Assembly: GCF_948329825.1 (NCBI RefSeq)
Contig: NZ_CAOJCM010000007.1
Location: 124,001 to 188,000, forward strand
Length of the DNA stretch: 64,000 bases
Reading direction: 5' to 3'
Origin: Paenibacillus sp. JJ-100
GTDB lineage: Bacteria > Bacillota > Bacilli > Paenibacillales > Paenibacillaceae
The notes beneath the pieces were generated by a model, which did not search any database, was not told the DNA's origin, and saw nothing but the letters and a program-made list of their open reading frames with translations. Position 1 is the first letter of the stretch. Every line of letters starts with the position of its first letter. The position numbers and the translations under genes were made by a program. Shown one piece after another: positions 8,304 to 17,615 of the stretch.

Positions 8304-9611
8304 ATGTCAAACGAACGTGAACTTTCATTTGAAACATTAGCTATTCATGCAGGTCAAGAGATTGACCCGACAACTCAGTCCAGAGCCGTGCCATTGTACC
8401 AGACCACATCTTATGGATTCCGTGATACGGAGCACGCTGCTAATCTGTTTGGTTTGAAAGAGTTTGGCAACATCTACACACGTCTGATGAATCCTACAAC
8501 TGATGTGTTTGAACAGCGAATTACGGCCCTGGAAGGTGGAGCAGGCGCACTCGCGACGGCTTCCGGTCAAGCTGCCATTACGTTCTCTTTGCTGAACATT
8601 GCCGGTGCTGGGGATGAAATTGTGTCCTCGGCGAGTCTGTATGGGGGAACATACAACCTGTTCTCAACCACGTTGCCGAAGCTCGGCCTTGATGTGAAAT
8701 TTGTGGATTCCAGTGATCCTGAAAACTTCCGCGCGGCGATTACGGAGAAAACAAAAGCATTATACGCTGAAACGATTGGTAACCCGAAAGGGAACGTACT
8801 GGATATTGAAGCGGTAGCAGCCATTGCCCATGAACACGGGATTCCTCTTATCGTGGATAATACGTTCCCAAGCCCGTATTTGCTTCGTCCCATTGAGCAT
8901 GGAGCGGACATTGTGGTTCACTCAGCGACCAAGTTCATTGGTGGACACGGTACATCCATCGGCGGTGTTATTGTAGACAGTGGAAAATTTGACTGGAAAG
9001 CAAGCGGCAAATTCCCGGGCTTGACTGAACCAGACCCGAGTTATCATGGAGTTGTGTATACGGAAGCGGTTGGCCCGATTGCGTATATTATTAAAGCGCG
9101 TGTACAGTTGCTACGTGACTTGGGCGCGTCGATCTCTCCATTCAACTCCTGGTTACTGCTGCAAGGTTTGGAGACACTGCACCTCCGTGTGGAACGCCAT
9201 AGCAGCAATGCACTGGCTGTGGCGGAGTATCTGGAGAAACATGAGGATGTTCTGTGGGTAAGCTATGCAGGACTGCCGAGTCATCCATCCTATGAGCTTG
9301 CGCAAAAGTATCTGCCAAGAGGTCAGGGTGCGATTTTGACATTCGGAATTAAAGGTGGTGTAGAGGCAGGACGTAAATTGATCGAAAATGTAAAACTGTT
9401 CTCTCACCTCGCTAACGTTGGTGATTCCAAGTCATTGATCATTCATCCGGCAAGTACAACACATGCCCAGTTGACGGAGGAAGAGCAAACTGCAGCGGGT
9501 GTTAATCCGGAATTAATCCGTTTGTCCATCGGTACGGAAAATATTCAGGATATCATCTATGACCTGGAGCAAGCCATTAAGGCAAGCCAAGGTGCAAACG
9601 TAGGTGCGTAA
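8304..9611 (+). CDS. metY: O-acetylhomoserine sulfhydrylase / aminocarboxypropyltransferase
   Basis: This PLP enzyme of the Cys/Met metabolism family makes homocysteine from O-acetylhomoserine and sulfide. Its 435 residues fit MetY, which is longer than cystathionine gamma-synthase. Motifs: FETLAIHAGQEIDPTTQSRA at the N-terminus, the loop YTRLMNPTTDVFEQR, and the PLP-lysine motif VVHSATKFIGGHGTSIGG near residue 210. The characteristic ending HPASTTHAQLTEEEQ ... IRLSIGTENIQDI is present. I moved the start to the ATG at 8304, preceded by AAGGGAGG; the upstream frame from 8265 lacks a good ribosome site. It is monocistronic, with terminators on both sides. Confidence 0.96.
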   Translation: MSNERELSFETLAIHAGQEIDPTTQSRAVPLYQTTSYGFRDTEHAANLFGLKEFGNIYTRLMNPTTDVFEQRITALEGGAGALATASGQAAITFSLLNIAGAGDEIVSSASLYGGTYNLFSTTLPKLGLDVKFVDSSDPENFRAAITEKTKALYAETIGNPKGNVLDIEAVAAIAHEHGIPLIVDNTFPSPYLLRPIEHGADIVVHSATKFIGGHGTSIGGVIVDSGKFDWKASGKFPGLTEPDPSYHGVVYTEAVGPIAYIIKARVQLLRDLGASISPFNSWLLLQGLETLHLRVERHSSNALAVAEYLEKHEDVLWVSYAGLPSHPSYELAQKYLPRGQGAILTFGIKGGVEAGRKLIENVKLFSHLANVGDSKSLIIHPASTTHAQLTEEEQTAAGVNPELIRLSIGTENIQDIIYDLEQAIKASQGANVGA

Positions 9612-9664
9612 AAAGGTTTAAATTTAATGTGTAGTTTAATCATTGAGGTAAAGTAAAAGTTGCG

Positions 9665-9707
9665 AAGAAGTGAGACAACCCTCTGGTGGGTGCTCACTTC
9701 TTTTTTT
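9665..9707 (+). terminator. Terminator after metY
   Basis: AAGAAGTGAG (9665-9674) pairs with CTCACTTCTT (9693-9702) and is followed by a run of T. Confidence 0.88.
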
Positions 9708-9776
9708 ATTCCATCAGCTCAAAGAGCACGATACTAATGGTAGATTGAGTAAAGCTAGAGTGCATTATGTTTTCCT

Positions 9777-10844
9777 TTATTGGCTTACAAGAGTCAGTTT
9801 GTCCGGCAATATACCAGGTGTGGACTCTCTCATAATAGGTGTAGTCACGATATGTGAGACCTGGTAAGGCTGTTCCGGGTTGTCGATTCGGGACAACAGC
9901 ATTTCTGCCGCCTTAATCCCCATCTCGTTGCTGTAGATATGGACCGTCGTTAAAGGAGGCTCAATGATTCTTGATTCAGGTGCGTTATCGAATCCACATA
10001 CCACAATATCCTGCGGAACCGTCACATCTCTTGATTTAAAGGCCTTGATTAGCTCAACCGCAATGAAGTCATTAGCGCATACATACGCCGAAGGGAATGT
10101 CTCTAGTGCAGACACCCGCTCCTTCAACCAACCAGGTTTTGAGAAGAACAGCTTATCATTATCTGTAATGCAGTGGGAGAGATCTACCTGCAGTCCTGAT
10201 TCCAGCATCGCGCGGTTATATCCCATCCATCGTTCATTAAAGCTTTTACAGTGATTGTAATCCCCGGCAAAACCGATACTATTGCAGCCGCTATCTATGA
10301 GTTTTTTGGTTAAATGGTAGATACTATGTTCATTCTCCATAAGTAACAGATCGGCATGGAAATCCGGATAACAAATGTTAGCTGCACAATCGATAAAGAT
10401 CGTAGGAATTCCGAGCTCTGTAATAAGGCGGGTGTATTCCAGATTAAATAACTCGATGCAAATGATGCCGTCCACTTTTGAAACATCAAAATTGTTTGGT
10501 AATGTCGGGCTATCCTGATCAACTGCACGAACGATATGGATCGAAAGATTATACCCCTCTGCACTGATTCTTTTCTCCAGTCCACTGATTAACAATGATC
10601 CAAAGTGAGACGTATTAGGAAGGTTTTCTGTTAACAGGGCGATATTGCCCGGCGTTTTGCTAAGAATCTGTTCGCTCTCCACGTAAGCGAATTGTTTGTA
10701 TTTTAACTCAATCGCTTTTCTAATTACCCGATTCCGTGTCTCTTCAGGAATGTTCCCGCTATCATTAAGGGCTTTGGAAGCTGTATTTCTGGAAATGCCC
10801 AAAGCATCCGCGATATCCTGTATCGTCACTTTCTCTTTTGCCAT
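9777..10844 (-). CDS. LacI-family regulator, probably of the fructan/sucrose operon
   Basis: The 355-residue repressor has an N-terminal helix-turn-helix with the LacI signature VTIQDIADALGISRNTASKALND (about residues 5-27, quoted in part), a hinge region, and a periplasmic-binding-protein-like sensor domain ending in VCGFDNAPESRIIEPPLTTV. The ATG at 10844 (minus strand) follows AGAGGTGAG; the GTG four codons upstream overlaps that ribosome site and is rejected. It is divergent from the sugar ABC transporter at 11268 across a 423-base gap, the normal arrangement for a local regulator. The effector is probably a fructose-containing sugar, inferred from the GH32 and fructokinase genes in the target operon. 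Confidence 0.92.
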   Translation of the reverse strand: MAKEKVTIQDIADALGISRNTASKALNDSGNIPEETRNRVIRKAIELKYKQFAYVESEQILSKTPGNIALLTENLPNTSHFGSLLISGLEKRISAEGYNLSIHIVRAVDQDSPTLPNNFDVSKVDGIICIELFNLEYTRLITELGIPTIFIDCAANICYPDFHADLLLMENEHSIYHLTKKLIDSGCNSIGFAGDYNHCKSFNERWMGYNRAMLESGLQVDLSHCITDNDKLFFSKPGWLKERVSALETFPSAYVCANDFIAVELIKAFKSRDVTVPQDIVVCGFDNAPESRIIEPPLTTVHIYSNEMGIKAAEMLLSRIDNPEQPYQVSHIVTTPIMRESTPGILPDKLTLVSQ

Positions 10845-11267
10845 GTTATATCTCACCTCTAATGGTCAATTCATTATCTCAAATATGTCTTAACCCAAAT
10901 GTATAATATATCAGGGTAAATAGCAATCTCATTTTTACAAATGCACAAGATTAATATGTTTTTGTAAACCTAATTTTTATCGTAATTTGCAAATGGGGAA
11001 ATCTCACATTTTCATGACATGAATCGAAGTTAGACGCAACATAGTATTTTAACATCTGATTCAGCAAGGTTTCTGAGCTTTTCACCTATCTTTTACACAA
11101 TTATTGTTGTGCTAACATTGAGCATATGCACATTTAATTTTTACATTTTGTATTGACATATTGGATTCGATTCTGATAAATTGTAAAATATTGAATATGC
11201 AATTGTAAATGTTGTAAACCCTTACTGTAAACGATTGTGAATTACATTCATGAATGGAGGTCATGTG
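10845..11267. other. Divergent intergenic region, LacI regulator / sugar ABC operon
   Basis: This AT-rich gap holds no gene. It carries several TTGTAAA / TGTAAAC tracts, for example near 10960, 11205 and 11213. It also has a LacI-type motif TGTAAACGATTGTG at 11226-11239, which matches the cre consensus in its left half and centre (TGTAAACG) but not in the right half. That motif lies between the predicted promoter and the gene, where a local LacI repressor or CcpA could block transcription. Which of the two binds is not decidable by eye. Confidence 0.5.
11153..11180 (+). promoter_or_regulatory. Putative sigma-A promoter of the sugar ABC operon
   Basis: A perfect TTGACA -35 at 11153-11158 and GATAAA at 11175-11180 are separated by 16 bases. 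It lies about 90 bases before the first permease gene, on the correct strand. Confidence 0.5.
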
Positions 11268-12233
11268 TTGGAGAAAACAGTGAACACGAATAAAAGGATG
11301 GCGAACGGCCTCAAGGAGAGAAGCTCTCTTTTTAACCTACTGCAGCAAATGAAAAAAAATTATTTTTTGTATGTATTGCTTGCGCCAGCGCTCATCCTGA
11401 CTTTGATCTTTAAATACATTCCGATGTATGGGGCTATTATCGCATTCAAGGACTTCAGTCCGATCAAGGGCATCATGGGTAGTGAGTGGGTGGGCTTGAA
11501 GCATTTCGAGAAATTTTTAGCTTCACCCAATTTTGACGTCATATTTATGAATACGCTTAAACTCAGCTTTTTGGGGCTGATTTTCAGTTTCCCTATACCT
11601 ATTCTGCTGGCTCTCATGCTAAATCAGGTGCGAAAAGCTGCTGTGAAGAAAAATATTCAATTGTTTCTATATGCACCTAATTTTATATCCGTTGTCGTTG
11701 TTGTGGGCATGTTGTTTATTTTTTTATCGCCGACAGGTCCCATTAATCAATTAACCACATGGATTACAGGTCAGCCGATTATGTTTATGTCCGAACCTGA
11801 ATATTTCCGCTGGATTTACATTTTGTCCGATATCTGGACTGGAGCAGGCTGGGCTTCGATTATATACGTTGCAGCTTTGGCCAATGTCGATCCCGAGCTT
11901 CACAATGCGGCCAATCTGGATGGTGCCAATCTTCTTCAGCGCATTCGCCACATCGATCTTCCGACCATTCGTCCGATTATGGCCATCGTCTTTATCCTTG
12001 CGGCGGGCGGAATTATGTCCATCGGATTCGAGAAGGCGTACTTAATGCAAACATCTATGAATCTGCCATCCTCGGAAATTATTGCCACCTATGTATATAA
12101 GGTCGGATTGCAGTCAGGTGATTACGCCTATTCTGCGGCAGTTGGATTATTCAACTCCATCATTAATGTCATCCTGCTGATTACCGTGAATCTGATCGTG
12201 AAGAAATTAAACGAAGGCGAAGGCCTTTATTAG
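11268..12233 (+). CDS. Sugar ABC transporter permease, LplB type
   Basis: This is an inner-membrane permease of the MalF/LplB class, about 321 residues with six hydrophobic segments. The EAA loop with which the ATPase interacts is visible as ELHNAANLDGANLLQRIRHI (about residues 207-226). The start is chosen at TTG 11268, 6 bases after GGAGGT; the ATG at 11250 overlaps that ribosome site and is unlikely. It is the first gene of an operon with a second permease, a binding lipoprotein, a GH32 enzyme and a fructokinase. No ATPase is encoded nearby, as is usual for Bacillales importers that share an MsmX-type ATPase. Confidence 0.92.
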   Translation: MEKTVNTNKRMANGLKERSSLFNLLQQMKKNYFLYVLLAPALILTLIFKYIPMYGAIIAFKDFSPIKGIMGSEWVGLKHFEKFLASPNFDVIFMNTLKLSFLGLIFSFPIPILLALMLNQVRKAAVKKNIQLFLYAPNFISVVVVVGMLFIFLSPTGPINQLTTWITGQPIMFMSEPEYFRWIYILSDIWTGAGWASIIYVAALANVDPELHNAANLDGANLLQRIRHIDLPTIRPIMAIVFILAAGGIMSIGFEKAYLMQTSMNLPSSEIIATYVYKVGLQSGDYAYSAAVGLFNSIINVILLITVNLIVKKLNEGEGLY

Positions 12234-12248
12234 GAAGGAGTGTTGCGC

Positions 12249-13130
12249 ATGACTATTAAACCGACAGGGTTGGATCGTCTGATCCTTGCACTGAATGCCA
12301 TTTTTCTAACGTGTGCTGTACTGGTTGTGGTGGTTCCTCTCATTTATATCGTTATCGCTTCCTTTATGGACCCAACGGTACTGCTGAACCAAGGTTTGTC
12401 CTTTAACGTATCCGACTGGAGTCTGGACGGCTATCAGATGATTTTATCCAATCCGGCCATGATTCGAGGTTTCGCGAATGCGGTGTTATACTCCGTTTCC
12501 TTTGCCTTCATGACCGTTGCGGTCTCAATCTGTGCAGGTTATGCATTGTCTGAGGAAAGACTGGCGGGAAGAGGTTTCTTCATGGTGATATTTATCATCA
12601 CGATGTTCTTTGGCGGCGGTCTCATTCCCACTTATCTGCTCGTACGCAATCTCGGGATGCTCGATACGATATGGGCGATCATTATTCCTGGAGCCGTTAA
12701 CGTGTGGAACATCATTCTATCCAGAACGTTTTTCAAAGGTGTCCCAAGGGAACTCAAAGAAGCTGCGAACGTGGATGGCGCTTCGGATATGAAGATTTTC
12801 TTCCAGATTGTCATTCCGTTGTCTAAACCCATCATATTTGTCCTCGCCTTGTATGCGTTCGTCGGACAATGGAATTCATATTTCGATGCCATGATTTATC
12901 TGGATAATCCCAATCTGCACCCCTTACAGCTTGTTCTGCGTTCCATATTGATCCAGAATCAGGCTGCGCCGGGCATGATCAGTGATCAGCTTGCTATGGC
13001 AGAGCTCAAACGGCTTTCCGAGATGATTAAGTACTCTGCGATTGTTATCTCGAGTCTGCCGCTGATTATCATGTATCCGTTTTTTCAAAAGTATTTCGAG
13101 AAGGGTGTCATGGTAGGTTCACTCAAATAG
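12249..13130 (+). CDS. Sugar ABC transporter permease, LplC/YtcP type
   Basis: This is the second permease of the importer, 293 residues with six membrane helices. Its EAA loop reads ELKEAANVDGASDMKIFFQI (about residues 172-191), and the typical end is FQKYFEKGVMVGSLK. The ATG at 12249 follows GGAAGGAG by 8 bases; the GTG and TTG just upstream lie on or too near the ribosome site. It starts 15 bases after the first permease and is clearly co-transcribed with it. The likely ligands are sucrose or short fructans, judged from the downstream enzymes. Confidence 0.92.
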   Translation: MTIKPTGLDRLILALNAIFLTCAVLVVVVPLIYIVIASFMDPTVLLNQGLSFNVSDWSLDGYQMILSNPAMIRGFANAVLYSVSFAFMTVAVSICAGYALSEERLAGRGFFMVIFIITMFFGGGLIPTYLLVRNLGMLDTIWAIIIPGAVNVWNIILSRTFFKGVPRELKEAANVDGASDMKIFFQIVIPLSKPIIFVLALYAFVGQWNSYFDAMIYLDNPNLHPLQLVLRSILIQNQAAPGMISDQLAMAELKRLSEMIKYSAIVISSLPLIIMYPFFQKYFEKGVMVGSLK

Positions 13131-13186
13131 TGAACAGCCTGAGATATCGCTAGTCAGATCCAATCCTATAAAGTGGAGGTCATGTC

Positions 13187-14794
13187 ATGAAAAAAATGAA
13201 AAAGTCCAAAAGAGCCATTACAACGCTTTCCGTTTCGATGTTGTCTGCTATGCTGCTGCTCTCGGCTTGTGGTGGGAGCGGGGGAGGGGCAGCAAGTGAA
13301 GCTCAGTCTCCGGATGGGAAAGTGACATTGAATTTTATAACGCAAAGCTCGCCGCTGGCTCCGGCCGATCCCAACGAGAAGCTGATTAACAAAAGGCTTG
13401 AGGAAAAGACCAATGTGCATATCAACTGGAAGAACTATACGAGTGATGTGTTTGCCGAAAAAAGAAATCTGGCGGTAGCCAGCGGGGATTTGCCCGATGC
13501 CATTTTTGACGCGGGTTACGGGGATTATGATCTCTTGAAGCTGGCCAAAGACGGGGCTATTATTCCGCTTGAAGACTTGATCGATCAATATATGCCCAAT
13601 CTGCAAAAGGTATTAAAGGAAGCTCCGGAATACAAGAGCATGATCACAGCACCGGATGGACATATTTATTCTTTTCCATGGATCGAGGAGCTCGGAAGCG
13701 GCAAACAGCGGATCCAAGCGGTGGATAATTTGCCCTGGATCAATGTGGAGTGGTTGAACAAGCTTGGACTGAAGATGCCAACGACCACGGAGGAATTGAA
13801 AAAGGTGCTGATCGCATTCAAAACGCAGGATCCGAATGGGAATGGGAAGGCAGACGAAATTCCGTTGTCGTTCATTAACAAGCCGGGCGGTGAAGATCTG
13901 ACATCTCTCTTTGCGGCATTTGGACTTGGCGAGAACTGGGACCATACTGTAGTGACGAACGATGGAAAGGTAGTCTTTACCGCAGCGGATGATGGCTACA
14001 AGGAAGCCGTGAAATTCATCCATGAGCTTGTGCAGGAAGGCCTTGTTGATGTGGAAGCTTATCAGCAGGATTGGAATACGTATCTAGCCAAGGGTAAGGA
14101 TCATAAGTACGGCATGTATTTCACTTGGGATAAGGCAAACATTACGGGGATGAATGACACATATGATGTTTTGCCACCGGTTGCTGGTCCGAACGGAGAG
14201 AGAAATGTGACAAGAACCAACGGAATCGGGCTCGACCGAGGACGTATGGTCATCACGAGCAGTAATAAAAATCTGGAATCTACAGCAAAGTGGGTGGACC
14301 AGCTATACGAACCGCTCCAGTCGATCCAAAATAACTGGGGAACGTACGGAGATGAAACCCAGCAAAATATTTTTGAATTCGATGAAGCCAAAGGTATGCT
14401 GAAGCATCTGCCGCTGGAAGGGGCAGCGCCTGTCGAACTGAGACAAAAAACAAGCATTGCCGGACCGCTGGCTATTCTGGATAGTTATTACGACAAGTAT
14501 ACAACCAAACCGGAAGATGCTGCATGGCGTATGGAGCTTCTTGATCGGGTTATGGTTCCGCATATGAAAGCAGATAACGTTTACCCAAGCGTATTCTTCT
14601 CCATCGACGAGCTTGACCGACTGTCTACCATTGAAACCGACCTGTTCGCCTATGTACTGCGCATGCGCACGGAATGGTATCAGAACGGGAAGATTGAGCA
14701 GGAGTGGAATGCCTATCTGAAAGAGCTGGATCGTCTTGGATTACAGGAATGGCTTCAAATCAAACAAGCAGGATACGACCGTAACACACAATAA
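13187..14794 (+). CDS. Extracellular sugar-binding lipoprotein of the ABC transporter
   Basis: This is a 535-residue solute-binding protein of the large LplA-type class. The N-terminus is a lipoprotein signal: Lys-rich start, hydrophobic core, lipobox LLSAC with the lipidated Cys at about residue 28, then a Gly/Ser linker. The mature part has the family 1 solute-binding look (NKRLEEKTNVHINWKNY near the N-terminus, LGENWDHTVVTNDGKV in the middle). It would sit on the outer face of the membrane and deliver sugar to the two permeases just upstream. The ATG at 13187 is 8 bases after GGAGGT; the ATG at 13182 in another frame stops at once. Confidence 0.93.
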   Translation: MKKMKKSKRAITTLSVSMLSAMLLLSACGGSGGGAASEAQSPDGKVTLNFITQSSPLAPADPNEKLINKRLEEKTNVHINWKNYTSDVFAEKRNLAVASGDLPDAIFDAGYGDYDLLKLAKDGAIIPLEDLIDQYMPNLQKVLKEAPEYKSMITAPDGHIYSFPWIEELGSGKQRIQAVDNLPWINVEWLNKLGLKMPTTTEELKKVLIAFKTQDPNGNGKADEIPLSFINKPGGEDLTSLFAAFGLGENWDHTVVTNDGKVVFTAADDGYKEAVKFIHELVQEGLVDVEAYQQDWNTYLAKGKDHKYGMYFTWDKANITGMNDTYDVLPPVAGPNGERNVTRTNGIGLDRGRMVITSSNKNLESTAKWVDQLYEPLQSIQNNWGTYGDETQQNIFEFDEAKGMLKHLPLEGAAPVELRQKTSIAGPLAILDSYYDKYTTKPEDAAWRMELLDRVMVPHMKADNVYPSVFFSIDELDRLSTIETDLFAYVLRMRTEWYQNGKIEQEWNAYLKELDRLGLQEWLQIKQAGYDRNTQ

Positions 14795-14887
14795 ACGAAT
14801 CGGACACGGAGACTTTGACTTCGAGTAGCAACCTGCTTAGACATCAGAGTTTCTGGCAAACCGGTCTATGTAGAGGAGAGAATCAGC

Positions 14888-16369
14888 ATGTCTACAATTT
14901 CAACAAACGATTACCGCAGTACCTATCATTTCTCGCCAAAAGAGAAGTGGATGAATGATCCTAACGGAATGGTTTTCTTCAAAGGTGAGTACCACCTGTT
15001 CTATCAATATCACCCGTACGGTAATACATGGGGACCCATGCATTGGGGACACGCTGTGACCAAGGACCTCTTTACCTGGGAAGAGCTGTCTGTGGCTTTG
15101 GCGCCGGATGAACATGGCATGATCTTCTCAGGCAGTGCTGTGGTAGATTGGAACAATACTTCCGGTTTCTTTGATGAGGAGCCAGGACTAGTAGCCATTT
15201 TCACTCACCACTTGGAAGTACCGAACGATCAGCCGGTTCAGCGGCAAAGCATTGCGTACAGCAAGGACAATGGCCGCACATGGGACAAATATAAGGGAAA
15301 TCCGGTACTGCAGCATGAGTCATTCGTAGATTTTCGCGATCCCAAGGTGTTCTGGCATGAGCAGACGAAGGAATGGGTGATGATTATTGCCTGTGGCCAG
15401 AGCGTTTGTCTATATCGTTCTCCCAATCTGAAGGAGTGGACTCTCGGGAGTGAATTCGGTGCAGGCATCGGTTCACATGACGGTGTATGGGAGTGTCCTG
15501 ACCTGTTTCCGCTAGCAGTGGATGGAAATAATCAGCATATAAAATGGGTTATGCTTGTGAGCATTGGTGCAGATCCTGCGTTTAAGGAAGGTTCGCGAAC
15601 TCAATACTTTACCGGGGAGTTTGATGGTTCGACCTTTGTCCCGGATGAAGCTTCCCACACTGTGCGTTGGCTTGACTATGGACGGGACAACTACGCGGGG
15701 GTCAGTTGGTCGGACATTCCGGCAGATGACGGCAGACGGCTGTTTATGGGCTGGATGAGCAATTGGATGTATGCCAACCAAACGCCTACAGAAGGTTACC
15801 GCGGCGTCATGACTATAGCCCGTGAACTGAGTTTGGAAACGATAAATGGAAAAATAACGTTGGTTCAGCGTCCTGCCCGTGAGCTTGAACTAGCCCGGAG
15901 ACCGATATTGTCTTTGCAGAACGTAACAGTCAAAGAGGCTAGGACTCACCTTACTAACCTGCAATTGGAGAGCTATGAAGTCGATGCGAAGTGGATATCC
16001 GAGCAATCCGTTCACTTTAAATTGCGAAGCAGCGCAAATCATCAAACGGTTGTTGGCATCGATGCGAGTCGGCAAGAAGTGTACGTCGATCGCGAGCGAT
16101 CAGGCATCGTTGATTTTCATGAGCATTTCGGGGGACGTCATACAGCAAGCATTCAGTCAGAGAATGGAGATCATCATCTGCGTATGTATATAGATTCTTC
16201 ATCAGTTGAGGTATTTGCCAATGGGGGGCAGGCCGTTATTACCGATCTGATCTATCCGGATGCGGAAGCGAAACGAATCACGGTAGATGCCGATGACGAC
16301 AACGTAGTCTTCTCCTCTCTTGATATCTACGAGTTGACTCCAGCAAAAATGGCGATTAATAACAAATGA
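14888..16369 (+). CDS. Glycoside hydrolase family 32 beta-fructosidase (sucrose-6-phosphate hydrolase/fructanase type)
   Basis: A five-bladed propeller followed by a beta-sandwich, 493 residues. The family 32 nucleophile motif is WMNDPNG (Asp at about 24), the transition-state-stabiliser motif is FRDPKVFW and the acid/base motif is WECPDLF. There is no signal peptide, so it acts in the cytoplasm on imported sugar. It hydrolyses terminal beta-fructofuranosyl bonds in sucrose, sucrose-6-phosphate or fructo-oligosaccharides. Import by an ABC transporter rather than a PTS argues for unphosphorylated substrate. It lies between the binding protein and a ROK fructokinase, which fits release of free fructose. 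The exact chain-length preference is unknown. Confidence 0.95.
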   Translation: MSTISTNDYRSTYHFSPKEKWMNDPNGMVFFKGEYHLFYQYHPYGNTWGPMHWGHAVTKDLFTWEELSVALAPDEHGMIFSGSAVVDWNNTSGFFDEEPGLVAIFTHHLEVPNDQPVQRQSIAYSKDNGRTWDKYKGNPVLQHESFVDFRDPKVFWHEQTKEWVMIIACGQSVCLYRSPNLKEWTLGSEFGAGIGSHDGVWECPDLFPLAVDGNNQHIKWVMLVSIGADPAFKEGSRTQYFTGEFDGSTFVPDEASHTVRWLDYGRDNYAGVSWSDIPADDGRRLFMGWMSNWMYANQTPTEGYRGVMTIARELSLETINGKITLVQRPARELELARRPILSLQNVTVKEARTHLTNLQLESYEVDAKWISEQSVHFKLRSSANHQTVVGIDASRQEVYVDRERSGIVDFHEHFGGRHTASIQSENGDHHLRMYIDSSSVEVFANGGQAVITDLIYPDAEAKRITVDADDDNVVFSSLDIYELTPAKMAINNK

Positions 16370-16388
16370 AGAGGAGGGGGTCAGGTCG

Positions 16389-17321
16389 ATGCGTATAGGT
16401 GCAATTGAAGCAGGCGGAACTAAATTCGTATGTGGAATAGGCGATGAACAAGGAAATCTGGAGGACTGGTGTAGTTTTCCGACGGAACATCCCGAGATTA
16501 CACTCGCTAAAGTTAGGGATTATTTTCGGGGTAAAGGCGTGGCTGCGATCGGCATTGGCTCCTTTGGTCCGATCGACCTGCAACCGGATAGCCCTTCTTA
16601 TGGTTGTATCACGACAACTCCCAAGCCGGGATGGAACAACTGTAACGTGGTTGGCATCTTGAAGCGTGAATTCGGACTTCCTATCGGGTGGGATACGGAT
16701 GTGAATGCCGCTGCACTAGGTGAAAGTACATGGGGAGCTGCTCAGGGCCTAGACAACTGCGTATATTATACGATTGGCACTGGGGTTGGCGTGGGACTCA
16801 TCGCCGGAGGGAAAAGGGTACACGGATTATTGCATCCTGAAGGCGGACATATTCGGACAAGAAGGCATCCTCATGATCACTTTGTTGGCTTATGCAACTA
16901 TCATGGCGATTGTCTGGAAGGACTGGCCGCAGGACCGGCCATCGAAGCACGCTGGGCAAGGCCTGGAAGTGAGCTGCCCAGCGACCACCTGGCGTGGGAG
17001 ATCGAATCCTTCTACATTGCGGAGTCCATCACAACATCGATCCTGCTGCATTCGCCGCAGAAGGTCATCCTGGGGGGTGGAGTCATGCAGCAAACGCATC
17101 TGTTTCCCATGATTCGGGAACGGGTTGTCCAGAATCTCAATGGTTATGTGAATGTATCCGAACTGCTGCAAAATATCGATCAATATATTGTTCAACCAGG
17201 CTTGGGACAACAAGCAGGTTTATATGGTGCACTCGTCTTGGGTATGGAGGCGCTGGAACTCGCAACAACGGAATTATCATATTCAGATTCTGAAAAGGAT
17301 GGATACCTATCCACTTCGTAG
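16389..17321 (+). CDS. ROK-family fructokinase
   Basis: This 310-residue sugar kinase phosphorylates fructose with ATP. The ATP-binding start is GAIEAGGTKFVCGIG, the ROK signature is in the stretch WDTDVNAAALGE, and the zinc motif H-x(n)-C-x2-H-x2-C is in FVGLCNYHGDCLEGLAAGPA. It ends with IVQPGLGQQAGLYGALVLG. It starts 19 bases after the GH32 gene and completes the pathway from import to fructose-6-phosphate. The C-terminal 25 residues are hydrophilic and variable. Mannokinase activity is possible, since many ROK fructokinases also accept mannose. Confidence 0.92.
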   Translation: MRIGAIEAGGTKFVCGIGDEQGNLEDWCSFPTEHPEITLAKVRDYFRGKGVAAIGIGSFGPIDLQPDSPSYGCITTTPKPGWNNCNVVGILKREFGLPIGWDTDVNAAALGESTWGAAQGLDNCVYYTIGTGVGVGLIAGGKRVHGLLHPEGGHIRTRRHPHDHFVGLCNYHGDCLEGLAAGPAIEARWARPGSELPSDHLAWEIESFYIAESITTSILLHSPQKVILGGGVMQQTHLFPMIRERVVQNLNGYVNVSELLQNIDQYIVQPGLGQQAGLYGALVLGMEALELATTELSYSDSEKDGYLSTS

Positions 17322-17392
17322 TTGGAATAGCGCACCGTTCCGATAAACACCCATTTACAAATGAACGGCACAGGCATATAATTAAGCAAAAG

Positions 17393-17443
17393 TTGTATTG
17401 AGTAAAAATAATTGTATAAGTGCAAAAATGATTATCATTCTCA
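17393..17443 (+). promoter_or_regulatory. Promoter with Fur/PerR-like box for the metal ATPase
   Basis: A -35 TTGTAT (17393-17398) and -10 TATAAG (17415-17420) are 16 bases apart. Just downstream, at the expected start of transcription, lies TGATTATCATTCTCA (17429-17443). This matches the Fur-family 7-1-7 core TGATAATNATTATCA at all but two of its fourteen fixed positions. A weaker copy of the right half (ATTCTCA) recurs near 17549. Such boxes bind Fur or the related PerR. The B. subtilis homologue of the downstream ATPase is PerR-controlled (established knowledge). Confidence 0.6.
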
Positions 17444-17485
17444 CTGAATCTTCGATCTGCTGAGAATGCAAAATCAGTTCTAAAC

Positions 17486-17526
17486 CATGCTGCTGCGGGA
17501 TTCCCGCAGCAGCATGTGCCATTTTT
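17486..17526 (+). terminator. Strong hairpin between fructokinase and metal ATPase
   Basis: A perfect 15-bp inverted repeat, CATGCTGCTGCGGGA (17486-17500) and its complement (17502-17516), is followed within five bases by a short T run. It may end the fructan operon. However, it lies downstream of the predicted ATPase promoter, so it would also sit in that gene's leader. Confidence 0.7.
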
Positions 17527-17615
17527 AGGGCAATAACAATGGATCTCATTCTCAATACAAAGGCAAAAAAGCAGCACGTTTATTCTAAAACTCAAGTGAA
17601 GGGAATGTGATTTCT

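Noticed and set aside
11226..11239. TGTAAACGATTGTG taken as a true cre
   Set aside because: The right half departs from the consensus at three positions; it is kept only as a LacI/CcpA-like motif in the intergenic entry.
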